A DNA stretch of 64,000 nt from JAXMDC01 sp046349035 (GTDB lineage Bacteria > Pseudomonadota > Alphaproteobacteria > Rhizobiales > Kaistiaceae): positions 496,001-560,000 of the forward strand of contig JAXMDC010000003.1 of assembly GCA_046349035.1 (NCBI GenBank), written 5' to 3'. Under the pieces are notes generated by a model. That model saw nothing but the letters and a program-made list of their open reading frames with translations, was not told the origin of the DNA and did no database searches. Shown in pieces: positions 28,025 to 35,998 of this stretch (position 1 is the stretch's first letter; each line of letters starts with the position of its first letter). A program made the translations under genes and the position numbers.

Positions 28025-28639
28025 ATGACCATCCGCTTTCATCGCGACGACCTGCCCGATCTTTCGCGCTACCGGACTTCCGCCGCCATCGATACCGAAG
28101 CGCTGGGCCTCAATCCGCACCGGGATCGGCTGTGCCTGGTTCAGCTGTCTCCCGGGGACGGCAGCGCCGACATTGTGCAGATTGAGCGCGGGCGGCGGCC
28201 GGCGCCCAATTTAACGCGCCTACTCGCCGACGCTAAGGTGTTGAAGATCTTTCACTTTGCCCGGTTCGACATCGCGCTGTTGTTCGCCGCGTTCGGAGTG
28301 ATGGCCGGGCCGCTGTTCTGCACCAAGATCGCCTCGCGGCTGACGCGGACCTATACCGATCGGCACGGGCTCAAGGATTTGGCCAGGGAGTTGCTCGATA
28401 TCGACCTCTCCAAGCAGCAGCAATCTTCCGATTGGGGCGCGCCGATCCTCTCCGAAGCGCAACTCAGCTACGCTGCCAGCGATGTCGTGCACTTGCACGC
28501 TCTGAAGGAGAAACTCGAGCAACGCCTGGAGCGGGAGGGGCGGACCGACATCGCCGATGCCTGTTTCCGCTTCCTGCCGACGCGGGCTCGCCTCGACCTC
28601 GCGGGATGGAGCGAGGAAGATATCTTCTCGCATGGCTAA
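28025..28639 (+). CDS. rnd: Ribonuclease D-like 3'-5' exonuclease
   Basis: 204 aa: the DEDDy exonuclease domain alone, without the HRDC domains of E. coli RNase D, as is usual for the short alphaproteobacterial form. Exo motifs: DTEALGL near 21-27, FHFARFDIALL (Asp) near 77-87 and YAASDVVHL near 150. It trims RNA 3' ends using two metal ions. ATG 28025 is chosen over an overlapping TTG at 28022. It begins the rnd-lptC-lptA-lptB-rpoN run. Confidence 0.92.
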   Translation: MTIRFHRDDLPDLSRYRTSAAIDTEALGLNPHRDRLCLVQLSPGDGSADIVQIERGRRPAPNLTRLLADAKVLKIFHFARFDIALLFAAFGVMAGPLFCTKIASRLTRTYTDRHGLKDLARELLDIDLSKQQQSSDWGAPILSEAQLSYAASDVVHLHALKEKLEQRLEREGRTDIADACFRFLPTRARLDLAGWSEEDIFSHG

Positions 28640-28726
28640 CAACCGAGCCGACGGGCGCCCGCTTACCCTTGCTTAAAGTGCCGCCCCGACTATTGTGCGG
28701 GCTTGGACAGCGCGGGAAAGGTGCAC

Positions 28727-29443
28727 ATGAACCAGGCGGCAGGCCGGGTTCGGCGGTCGGGGCGCCTCGATACCCATCTGGAAGTTACGGCGGTTCGCGG
28801 AGAGGCCGTCTTTGCTGCCGCCAAGCGTCACAGCCGCCTGGTGCGGGCGTTGCGCGTGCTGCTGCCGGTTGCGGTCGTCGCCGGCGGTACGGCGTTTCTC
28901 GCGACCGTCTATGTGCTGCCGAAATTCAACTCTCTGCTTAACTTCGCCAAAGTCGATATCGAGTCGAACGCCTTGGTGATGGACGCTCCCAAGGTCTCCG
29001 GATTCTCAGGGACGCGGCGTTCCTATGAGTTGTCCGCGCGGCGCGCCATGCAGAGCCTGGAGAACCCGAAGGTGGTAACTCTGGAGGCAATCGCGGCGCG
29101 GCTGGGGCTCGAGACGGATGCTACGGCCAACGTCGGCGCCGGCCGAGGCATCTACGACAGTCAGAACGAGACGTTGCATCTCGAGGAAGGCATCAGCATA
29201 GAGACCGCGAATGGCTATCAAGCGAGCTTGCAGGATGCCCATATCGATCTGAAACGCGGAACCTTTGCCTCGGACCATCCGATCGAACTGCGCTCGGCCG
29301 ACAGCACGATCCGCGGGAACAAAGTCGAGATCACAGATGGCGGCAAACGGATTATGGTGACAGACGGGGTGACAATGCGACTTGGAGCTTCGGTCGGCGG
29401 CGCCGCGGCGGCGCGTTCGGCGGCACCCGCGGTGCGGCCATGA
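28727..29443 (+). CDS. lptC: LPS export ABC transporter periplasmic protein LptC
   Basis: 238 aa with one N-terminal membrane helix (about 35-57, VLLPVAVVAGGTAFLATVY) and a periplasmic beta-jellyroll. AHIDLKRGTFASDHPIELRS and IRGNKVEITDGGKRI are typical LptC strands. It takes LPS from the LptBFG motor and passes it to LptA. ATG 28727 has AAAGG upstream; a TTG at 28703 is the alternative. Its stop overlaps lptA (ATGA). Confidence 0.9.
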   Translation: MNQAAGRVRRSGRLDTHLEVTAVRGEAVFAAAKRHSRLVRALRVLLPVAVVAGGTAFLATVYVLPKFNSLLNFAKVDIESNALVMDAPKVSGFSGTRRSYELSARRAMQSLENPKVVTLEAIAARLGLETDATANVGAGRGIYDSQNETLHLEEGISIETANGYQASLQDAHIDLKRGTFASDHPIELRSADSTIRGNKVEITDGGKRIMVTDGVTMRLGASVGGAAAARSAAPAVRP

Positions 29444-29979
29444 GGCGCTTTCTTCTTATCGCTGCGCTGATGGCGACGCCAACCGCAGCGCTCGCTCAGG
29501 CGACAACGACCAGCAATATCTTCGGTGACTTCCGCCCGGGCTCCAGCCAGCCGATCGATGTCGAAGCCGACTCCCTCGAAGTGAACGAGGGCAAGGACCA
29601 GCGTGTCCAGGTCTTCAAGGGCAATGTCGCGGTGCATCGCGGCGAAACCCTGCTCAAGGCTGCGGTGATTACGATCTTCTCTCCACCCGGAGAGCCGAAG
29701 CCAGGTGCCGATGCGTTTAACCGTATCGAGGCAACGGGGAAGGTCACGGTAACGAGCAACGGTCAGACCGCGACCAGCGAAGCGGCGACCTTCGATTCCA
29801 AAACGCAGACCGCCGTCTTGACCGGGGGGGTCATCTTGACCCAGGGAACGAACGTGCTGACCGGGGAGCGGCTCAGCGTCGACCTCAAGAGCGGCGTCGC
29901 GCGCATCGAACAAGGTGCCGGGGGCCGCATTCGCGGCGTCTTCACTCCCGGCGCAGCGGGAACGCCGGCCGGTCGCTAA
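29440..29979 (+). CDS. lptA: LPS transport periplasmic protein LptA
   Basis: 179 aa. Signal peptide 1-19 (ending ALAQ), then the OstA beta-jellyroll: QPIDVEADSLEVNEGKDQRV, then VFKGNVAVHRGETLLKAAV and RIEATGKVTVTSNGQTATS. It bridges the periplasm and carries LPS to the outer membrane. The ATG overlaps the lptC stop (29440-29443). It is upstream of lptB, as in other alphaproteobacteria. Confidence 0.92.
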   Translation: MRRFLLIAALMATPTAALAQATTTSNIFGDFRPGSSQPIDVEADSLEVNEGKDQRVQVFKGNVAVHRGETLLKAAVITIFSPPGEPKPGADAFNRIEATGKVTVTSNGQTATSEAATFDSKTQTAVLTGGVILTQGTNVLTGERLSVDLKSGVARIEQGAGGRIRGVFTPGAAGTPAGR

Positions 29980-30027
29980 CACGAGACATGCCGTGATCGC
30001 GAGCAACGGCGGTGGGAGGGGCGCGCC

Positions 30028-30852
30028 GTGAGCTATTTCAGCTTTTTCCGTCCGCGCGCCCGCCAGGCGAACGGTGCCGACACGGAGGACTTGCCTCCAC
30101 CATCGCGTCTCATACCGGGGGCGGGCGGCAAGGGCTGGCTTACTGCGCACGGGCTCTGCAAGTCCTATCGCCGCAAGCGAGTCGTCGCCGGCGCGAGCCT
30201 TGCCGTGGAGCGCGGCGAAGCGGTGGGGCTTCTCGGCCCTAACGGCGCCGGCAAGACGACGATTTTCTACATGATCACCGGGCTCATTCGCGCCGATGCT
30301 GGCCGTATCGATCTCGACGGCCACGACGTGACGGCCATGCCGATGTACCGCCGCGCCCGCCTTGGCGTCGGGTATCTCCCGCAGGAAGCCTCGATCTTCC
30401 GTGGCCTGACGGTCGAAGGCAACATCATGGCGATCCTCGAATTGGTCGAGCCCTCGAAGCGGCGGCGGCTGGAGCAGCTCGACGCCTTGCTCGAGGAGTT
30501 CGATATCGCCCACCTCCGCCGGGAACCTTCCATCCAACTTTCGGGCGGCGAGCGGCGGCGCTGCGAAATCGCCCGTGCGGTGGCGAGCCGGCCGGCGTTC
30601 ATGCTGCTTGACGAGCCGTTCGCCGGCATCGACCCGATCGCCGTCGGCGATATCCATGCACTGGTGCGGCATCTGACCAGCCGCGACATTGGCGTGCTCA
30701 TCACCGACCATAACGCTCGCGAGACGCTCGGCCTTATCGACCGCGCCTATGTGATCGATGCCGGCCAGGTGGCGTTCGAAGGGCGGCCGGTCGATATCGT
30801 CAATAGCCCGGAAGTGCGGCGCATTTATCTCGGCGACCAGTTTACCCTCTAG
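30028..30852 (+). CDS. lptB: LPS export ABC transporter ATP-binding protein LptB
   Basis: 274 aa. Walker A GPNGAGKTT near 71, Q-loop PQEASIF, signature LSGGERRR near 170 and Walker B MLLDEPFAG near 190. VGYLPQEASIFRGLTVEGN is characteristic of LptB. It powers LPS extraction at the inner membrane with LptF/LptG, which are not in the window. The first ~35 residues are an extension beyond the usual 240-aa form. GTG start with GGGAGGGG upstream. It is 48 bases after lptA. Confidence 0.93.
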   Translation: MSYFSFFRPRARQANGADTEDLPPPSRLIPGAGGKGWLTAHGLCKSYRRKRVVAGASLAVERGEAVGLLGPNGAGKTTIFYMITGLIRADAGRIDLDGHDVTAMPMYRRARLGVGYLPQEASIFRGLTVEGNIMAILELVEPSKRRRLEQLDALLEEFDIAHLRREPSIQLSGGERRRCEIARAVASRPAFMLLDEPFAGIDPIAVGDIHALVRHLTSRDIGVLITDHNARETLGLIDRAYVIDAGQVAFEGRPVDIVNSPEVRRIYLGDQFTL

Positions 30853-30971
30853 CAAGCGGGCAGTTCCCCAACGCTCCCGACTCGGCTAATTGCTTTCCTA
30901 CGCTGGCTGACGCAAATTTCGGACCAGAGGCCAGAAGCCGTTGCTGGCGTTGGGTTTTTGCCGAGACTCTG

Positions 30972-32483
30972 ATGGCGCTTTCGCAGAAATTGCTGCTCCG
31001 GCAGAGCCAGACCCTGGCGATGACGCCGCAGCTAATGCAGGCAATCAAGCTGCTGCAGCTCTCCAATCTCGACCTCGTCGCCTATGTCGAGGAAGAGCTG
31101 GAGCGCAATCCGCTGCTTGAGCGCGGCAGCGATGACGAGGCTGGCGCGCCGGAGCCTGCAGCGGCGGAGGCGGTGGCTGCCCCGACCGAGCCGGGAGAGA
31201 ACTGGCCGGAGACGGGCGACCGGGTGCCAGAAGAACTCGGCTCGCGCTCGGGAGCGGACCTCAGCAACGTCTTTCCCGACGACCCGACGGCAGCGCCGGC
31301 GACGCCATCCGGCCCGGCCCGAGATCCGTGGACGGAGACGCCGTCTCGGCAGGCCGCGAGCTCCGAGGACTACGATCTGGAGGACTTCGTTGCCGAGGAA
31401 CGCACGCTGGCGCAGCACCTGCAGGAACAGCTGGGGCTCGCCATCAGCGATCCGGGGGGCCGACTGGTCGGACTTACGCTGATCGACGAGATTGACGCGG
31501 CCGGCTACATGCGCGCTGATGTCGCCGAGATCGCTGCGCGCCTCAGTGCGCCTCTGTCCCTCGTCGAAGAGACACTCGCGGTGATCCAGGGGTTCGACCC
31601 GGCCGGGATCGGCGCTCGGACGCTTGCCGAGTGCCTCGCAATCCAATTGAAGGAGCGCGACCGCTTCGATCCGGCGATGGCTCGCCTCGTTGAGAACCTC
31701 GACCTGGTCGCCCGACGCGACCACGCCGCGCTCAAGCGGCTTTGCGCCGTCGACGATGAAGACCTCTCGGAAATGTTGGCAGAGATACGGCGCCTCAACC
31801 CGCGGCCAGGCGCCGGCTTCGGCACCGGCCCCTTGCAGGCGGTGGTGCCCGACGTAATCGTGCGGGCCGCACCGGATGGAAGCTGGCTGGTCGAACTCAA
31901 CAGCGGCACGCTGCCGAAGGTCCTGATCAACCAGAGCTACTACGCTCGAGTCTCGCGCGGTCCCAAACGCGACGGCGACAAGGCCTATCTCGCCGATTGC
32001 CTGCAGACGGCCAACTGGCTCGTGAAGAGCCTCGACCAACGCGCCAAGACAATCCTCAAGGTGACAAGCGAGATTGTCCGCCAGCAGGACGCGTTCCTGA
32101 CCCAGGGCGTGGAGCATCTGCGGCCGCTCAATCTGAAGGCGATTGCCGAGGCAATCGGCATGCACGAGTCGACGGTCAGCCGCGTCACGTCGAACAAATA
32201 CGTCGCGACGCCGCGCGGCACATTCGAACTCAAGTATTTCTTCACCGCGGCGATCGCCTCTTCCGCCGGCGGAGAGGCGCACTCGGCGGAGGCGGTGCGT
32301 CACCGCATCAAAGCGCTTATCGATGGCGAGTCGGCGAACGACATCCTCTCCGACGATGTAATCGTCGCCAAGCTGAGAGGCAGCGGGATCGACATCGCGC
32401 GGCGCACGGTTGCCAAGTACCGCGAAGCCATGCGTATCGCCTCGTCGGTGCAACGGCGCCGCGAAAAATCCGCGGGAGCCTGA
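30972..32483 (+). CDS. rpoN: RNA polymerase sigma-54 factor
   Basis: 503 aa. The N-terminal activator-interacting region is Gln/Leu-rich (QSQTLAMTPQLMQAIKLLQ). An acidic/Pro linker spans about 50-140. The core-binding domain and the DNA-binding region carry HESTVSRVTSNKYVATP and the RpoN box ARRTVAKYRE near 477. It needs an AAA+ activator for transcription. Located between lptB and ptsN, its usual place. Confidence 0.97.
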   Translation: MALSQKLLLRQSQTLAMTPQLMQAIKLLQLSNLDLVAYVEEELERNPLLERGSDDEAGAPEPAAAEAVAAPTEPGENWPETGDRVPEELGSRSGADLSNVFPDDPTAAPATPSGPARDPWTETPSRQAASSEDYDLEDFVAEERTLAQHLQEQLGLAISDPGGRLVGLTLIDEIDAAGYMRADVAEIAARLSAPLSLVEETLAVIQGFDPAGIGARTLAECLAIQLKERDRFDPAMARLVENLDLVARRDHAALKRLCAVDDEDLSEMLAEIRRLNPRPGAGFGTGPLQAVVPDVIVRAAPDGSWLVELNSGTLPKVLINQSYYARVSRGPKRDGDKAYLADCLQTANWLVKSLDQRAKTILKVTSEIVRQQDAFLTQGVEHLRPLNLKAIAEAIGMHESTVSRVTSNKYVATPRGTFELKYFFTAAIASSAGGEAHSAEAVRHRIKALIDGESANDILSDDVIVAKLRGSGIDIARRTVAKYREAMRIASSVQRRREKSAGA

Positions 32484-32657
32484 CCGGCCCGCGGCTCGCC
32501 TGGAAATGGCCGCCGCAAAGCCCCATCTATTGAACGGTGCCCAAGGGCCTCCGTGGAAAGACCTTGCACAGCCCACAGAGCGGCCATGTTGCTTGTGCAT
32601 GGGTTGCGGCCCCGCGCTTGCTTGTCGAGGGGCGGAGAGCAACAAAGGTTGTCGGCC

Positions 32658-33110
32658 ATGGATATCCACGAACTGATTCGCCTCGAGGAGATCGTTCCGG
32701 TGCTGCGCGCACAGACCAAGCGCCAGGCACTGCTGGAACTTGCCCGCAAGGCGGCCCCGGCTGCCGGTATCGCTCAAGCTGAGATTGCCGCTGCGCTGCT
32801 GCGGCGGGAACGGGAGGGGGCGACCGGCGTCGGCGAGGGCGTCGCCATTCCGCACGGGCGTTTCCAGCAGCTGTCGCGCATCTGCGGCCTCTTTGCTCGC
32901 CTGGTCCGGCCCATCGAGTTCGGTGCGCCGGACGGCCAGCCTGTCGACCTCCTGTTTCTCCTGCTGACCCCGCAGAACGCCGGTGGCGAGCACCTCAAGT
33001 CGCTGGCGCAGATCGCCCGGCTCTTTCGCGAACCCGACATCGCCGCGCGCCTGCGGGCTGCGGCGGGGCGGGCAGAGCTGTACGCGGTCTTGACCAGCGT
33101 CGCGGCGTAA
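32658..33110 (+). CDS. ptsN: PTS nitrogen-regulatory EIIA protein
   Basis: 150 aa. The phosphoacceptor is His66 in EGVAIPHGRF. The fold is the EIIA-Ntr/fructose type. It is phosphorylated by the PtsP-Npr chain and regulates potassium, nitrogen and envelope responses rather than sugar uptake. ATG 32658 is chosen; a longer open frame back to 32553 has no family similarity. The hpf (ribosome hibernation) gene often found between rpoN and ptsN is absent: the 174-base gap holds no gene. Confidence 0.93.
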   Translation: MDIHELIRLEEIVPVLRAQTKRQALLELARKAAPAAGIAQAEIAAALLRREREGATGVGEGVAIPHGRFQQLSRICGLFARLVRPIEFGAPDGQPVDLLFLLLTPQNAGGEHLKSLAQIARLFREPDIAARLRAAAGRAELYAVLTSVAA

Positions 33111-33124
33111 TCCACGCAGGTCAG

Positions 33125-34135
33125 GTGCGCGCAGAGGAACTCCTGCGGCCAGACGAGGCCGGCCTCTACTCGCCGCTCGGCGACTTCCATATCGATCCCG
33201 TGCGGCCGGTGCGGCGTGCACTGATCACGCACGGCCACAGCGATCATGCCCGCTCCGGTCACGGGGCGGTGCTCGCCACGACCGAGACGCTGGCGATCAT
33301 GCGTGCCAGGATGGGTGACGGCTATGCCGGAGCGACGCAATCGGCGCCTTGGGGAGCGACGATCTCGCTCGGCGGAACGGAGGTGACCTTTCACCCCGCC
33401 GGACATGTGCTCGGTTCTGCTCAGATCAGCGTGACGGCGGGCGGGATGCGCGTTGTTGCTTCGGGCGACTACAAGCGCGCCGCGGATCCCACTTGCCTCC
33501 CGTTCGAGCCGGTTGCCTGCGACGTTTTCATTACCGAAGCGACGTTCGGTTTGCCGATCTTCCGGCATCCGCCGGCCGAAGAGGAGGCGGGCAAGCTGCT
33601 GTCGTCCATCGCCCAGTTTTCCGACCGCACGCACCTTGTCGGCGCCTATTCGCTCGGCAAAGCGCAGCGTGTCATCAAGCTCCTTCGCGGAGCCGGCTAT
33701 GACCGCCCAATCTACCTCCATGGCAGTCTCGATGCGCTATGCCGCCTCTACCAGAACTTCGGCATCGATCTCGGCGACTTGCGGCCGGCCACCGTCGAAG
33801 GCGGCACCACCGATTTTGCCGGGGCGATCGTCATCGCGCCGCCGTCGGCGTTCGGCGAACGCTGGTCGCGGCGCTTTCGCGACCCGGTTTTCGCCTTTGC
33901 ATCGGGCTGGATGCGCATTCGTCAGCGCGCCAAACAGCAGGGGGTGGAATTGCCGTTGGTTGTTTCCGACCATGCCGACTGGGACGAACTCTGCACCACG
34001 ATCCGCGACAGCGGGGCCGGCGAAGTATGGGTCACGCACGGACGGGAAGAAGCTCTCGTCCACTGGTGCGGCCTCGCCGGCATCGCCGCCAAGCCGCTCC
34101 ACCTCGTCGGCTACGAAGACGCGACGGTCGAATAG
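33125..34135 (+). CDS. Ligase-associated DNA exonuclease (MBL fold)
   Basis: 336 aa. HGHSDHARSGH near 37 is the metallo-beta-lactamase metal site, with SGDYKRAADP and late SDHADWDEL completing it. This matches the exonuclease family encoded with ATP-dependent DNA ligases and Lhr-type helicases in a DNA-repair cluster (beta-CASP-like, SNM1 relatives). GTG start 14 bases after ptsN. The matching ligase gene lies 1.9 kb downstream, beyond an inverted ABC exporter. Confidence 0.88.
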   Translation: MRAEELLRPDEAGLYSPLGDFHIDPVRPVRRALITHGHSDHARSGHGAVLATTETLAIMRARMGDGYAGATQSAPWGATISLGGTEVTFHPAGHVLGSAQISVTAGGMRVVASGDYKRAADPTCLPFEPVACDVFITEATFGLPIFRHPPAEEEAGKLLSSIAQFSDRTHLVGAYSLGKAQRVIKLLRGAGYDRPIYLHGSLDALCRLYQNFGIDLGDLRPATVEGGTTDFAGAIVIAPPSAFGERWSRRFRDPVFAFASGWMRIRQRAKQQGVELPLVVSDHADWDELCTTIRDSGAGEVWVTHGREEALVHWCGLAGIAAKPLHLVGYEDATVE

Positions 34136-34147
34136 GCGAGAAGGCGG

Positions 34148-34912
34148 CTACGACTGGCTTCGGCCAAAGGCCCGCCCGGCCACCCAGAGCGAGGCGACTG
34201 CCATCAACGCTGTCAGCAGCGTGCCAAAGATCAGTTCGCCGCTCCCATAATCGCCAAGGAAGATCGAGCGGAGCGCGCTCACCGTGTGCGAAAGCGGGTT
34301 GAAGAAAGCAATCCATTGCAGCCAGTCCGGGGCGAGCGACATCGGCAGCAAGATGCCGGAGAGGAGAAAGAGGGGAACGACCACCATGTTGAGAAACGGC
34401 GCAAGCGCGTCCTCGTTCTTTAGCCACAGCGCGGCCGCATAGGACATCGGTGCCATCACGAAGCCTATCAGGGCCAAGAGCACAAGTGTCAGGAGCGCGC
34501 CGCCCACGCCGATGCGGAGGCCAAAAGGCAGCGCCAGGACGACCAGGATCGCTGCCTGCGCAACGAGCATGGCGACATCGCGGAGGGCTCGGCCAAGCAG
34601 CATCGCCGACCGGGTCAACGGCGACACGCGCATCCGCTCGACGACCCCGGCACGAACCTCGGCGACTAGGCCGAAGCCGACGAAGGAGGCGCCGAACAGA
34701 CCGAGTTGGAGCAATAGGCCGGGCACGAAGACGTTCAGAGCTCCGCCGGTCGGAAAGCCAGGAGCGGCAACGATTCTGTCGAGCAGCGGCGCGAAGAAGG
34801 CGAGATACATCACGGGCTGGATTAGACCGATGATCACCCAGACCGGGTTCCTGATCGAAAGCATGAACGAGCGCTGGAACATCAGCCAGGTATCGCGAAG
34901 CGCTTTGGTCAT
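34148..34912 (-). CDS. ABC-2 type exporter permease
   Basis: 254 aa with six hydrophobic helices in the ABC-2 (DrrB-like) pattern: GLIQPVMYLAFFAPL, VLALPFGLRIGVGGALLTLV and FFNPLSHTVSALRSIFLGDY. It forms an export channel with the ATPase encoded just upstream; the two genes overlap by four bases (34909-34912). Cargo unknown: drug, lipid or polysaccharide are usual for the family. Confidence 0.9.
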   Translation of the reverse strand: MTKALRDTWLMFQRSFMLSIRNPVWVIIGLIQPVMYLAFFAPLLDRIVAAPGFPTGGALNVFVPGLLLQLGLFGASFVGFGLVAEVRAGVVERMRVSPLTRSAMLLGRALRDVAMLVAQAAILVVLALPFGLRIGVGGALLTLVLLALIGFVMAPMSYAAALWLKNEDALAPFLNMVVVPLFLLSGILLPMSLAPDWLQWIAFFNPLSHTVSALRSIFLGDYGSGELIFGTLLTALMAVASLWVAGRAFGRSQS

Positions 34913-35886
34913 TGATCGCTGACCCCCTGCCCCAGGCCTTCGCTCTCCTCGCGCAACGAGCGACCGGTCTTCCTGAGAAATACGTCGTCGAGGCTCGGCC
35001 TGGCCATGGCGATGGTCTTCGGCGCCAGGCCCTCCCGGTCGAGGAGGCGGAGGAGTTGCGGGACGGCGGTGTCTCCGGCGTCGACGTAGAGACGGAACAA
35101 TGCCGGCTCGACTTCCGCCGCCTCGCGGACAAACGGCTCGGCGCGGAGGAGCGTCAGAACGCGTTCGCCGCCGACCGGCAGGCTGAGAGTCACCGCATCG
35201 CCGGCCACCTCGCGCTTCAGTTCGTCGGACGTCCCTTCGGCGACGATGGTGCCGCGATCGATGATAGCGAGGCGGTCGCAGAGGGCGTCGGCCTCTTCCA
35301 GGTAGTGGGTGGTGAGGAAGATGGTCGTGCCGGCGTCACGGAGGCGACGCACCTCGTCCCACATGCGGGCGCGCGCCTGCGGATCGAGGCCGGTGGTCGG
35401 CTCGTCGAGGAAAAGGAGCTGCGGCCGGTGGGCCATGCCGAGAGCGACATCGAGGCGCCGTTTCATGCCGCCGGAGTAGGTGTCGGTCTTCCGATCGGCG
35501 GCGGCTTCGAGGTCGAAGGCGGCCAGTAGTTCGGCAGCGCGGCGGCGAGCCTCGGCGAGGGTCGCGCCATAGATGCGCGACTGCAAGATCAGTTCGCGGC
35601 GGCCGCTCTCCTCGGGATAGGAGGAGCCGCTCTGAGAGACGTAGCCGATGCGCTCGCGCACTTTGTCGGGTTCGCGGCGAAGGTCGGCACCGGCGACCGT
35701 CGCCTCGCCGTCGGTCGGCTGCAACAGCGTGGCCAACATGCGCAGAGTCGTCGTCTTGCCGGCGCCGTTCGGGCCGAGGAAGCCGAATATCTCGCCGGCG
35801 GCGACTTTGATATCGACTCCGCGGACAGCCTCGACGGTGCCTGACTTGGTCTTGAAATCCCGCTTGAGGGCGCGTGTCTCGATCAT
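34909..35886 (-). CDS. ABC exporter ATP-binding protein (DrrA-like)
   Basis: 325 aa. Walker A GPNGAGKTTT near 38, signature YSGGMKRRLDVALGM near 135, Walker B LLFLDEPTTGLDP near 160 and the H-loop TTHYLEEAD. The extended C-terminal domain after residue 230 is typical of DrrA-type drug-efflux ATPases. ATG 35886 is chosen because family similarity begins there; an open frame upstream to 36057 overlaps the ligase start region. Divergent from the DNA ligase gene with 112 bases between starts. Confidence 0.9.
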   Translation of the reverse strand: MIETRALKRDFKTKSGTVEAVRGVDIKVAAGEIFGFLGPNGAGKTTTLRMLATLLQPTDGEATVAGADLRREPDKVRERIGYVSQSGSSYPEESGRRELILQSRIYGATLAEARRRAAELLAAFDLEAAADRKTDTYSGGMKRRLDVALGMAHRPQLLFLDEPTTGLDPQARARMWDEVRRLRDAGTTIFLTTHYLEEADALCDRLAIIDRGTIVAEGTSDELKREVAGDAVTLSLPVGGERVLTLLRAEPFVREAAEVEPALFRLYVDAGDTAVPQLLRLLDREGLAPKTIAMARPSLDDVFLRKTGRSLREESEGLGQGVSDQ

Positions 35887-35998
35887 CGGCGCCGCATGGT
35901 AATCGAAGCCGCCCGTCGGTCCAGCAGATTGCCGGGGACTTGTCTGCAGTTCCGCGGGGGGCTTTTGGCTGGGCTCGCCGCACCCTACGTTGCGGCCA

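Noticed and set aside
31032..33221. Long minus-strand open frame opposite rpoN and ptsN
   Set aside because: It is antisense to two well supported genes and shows no protein family pattern.
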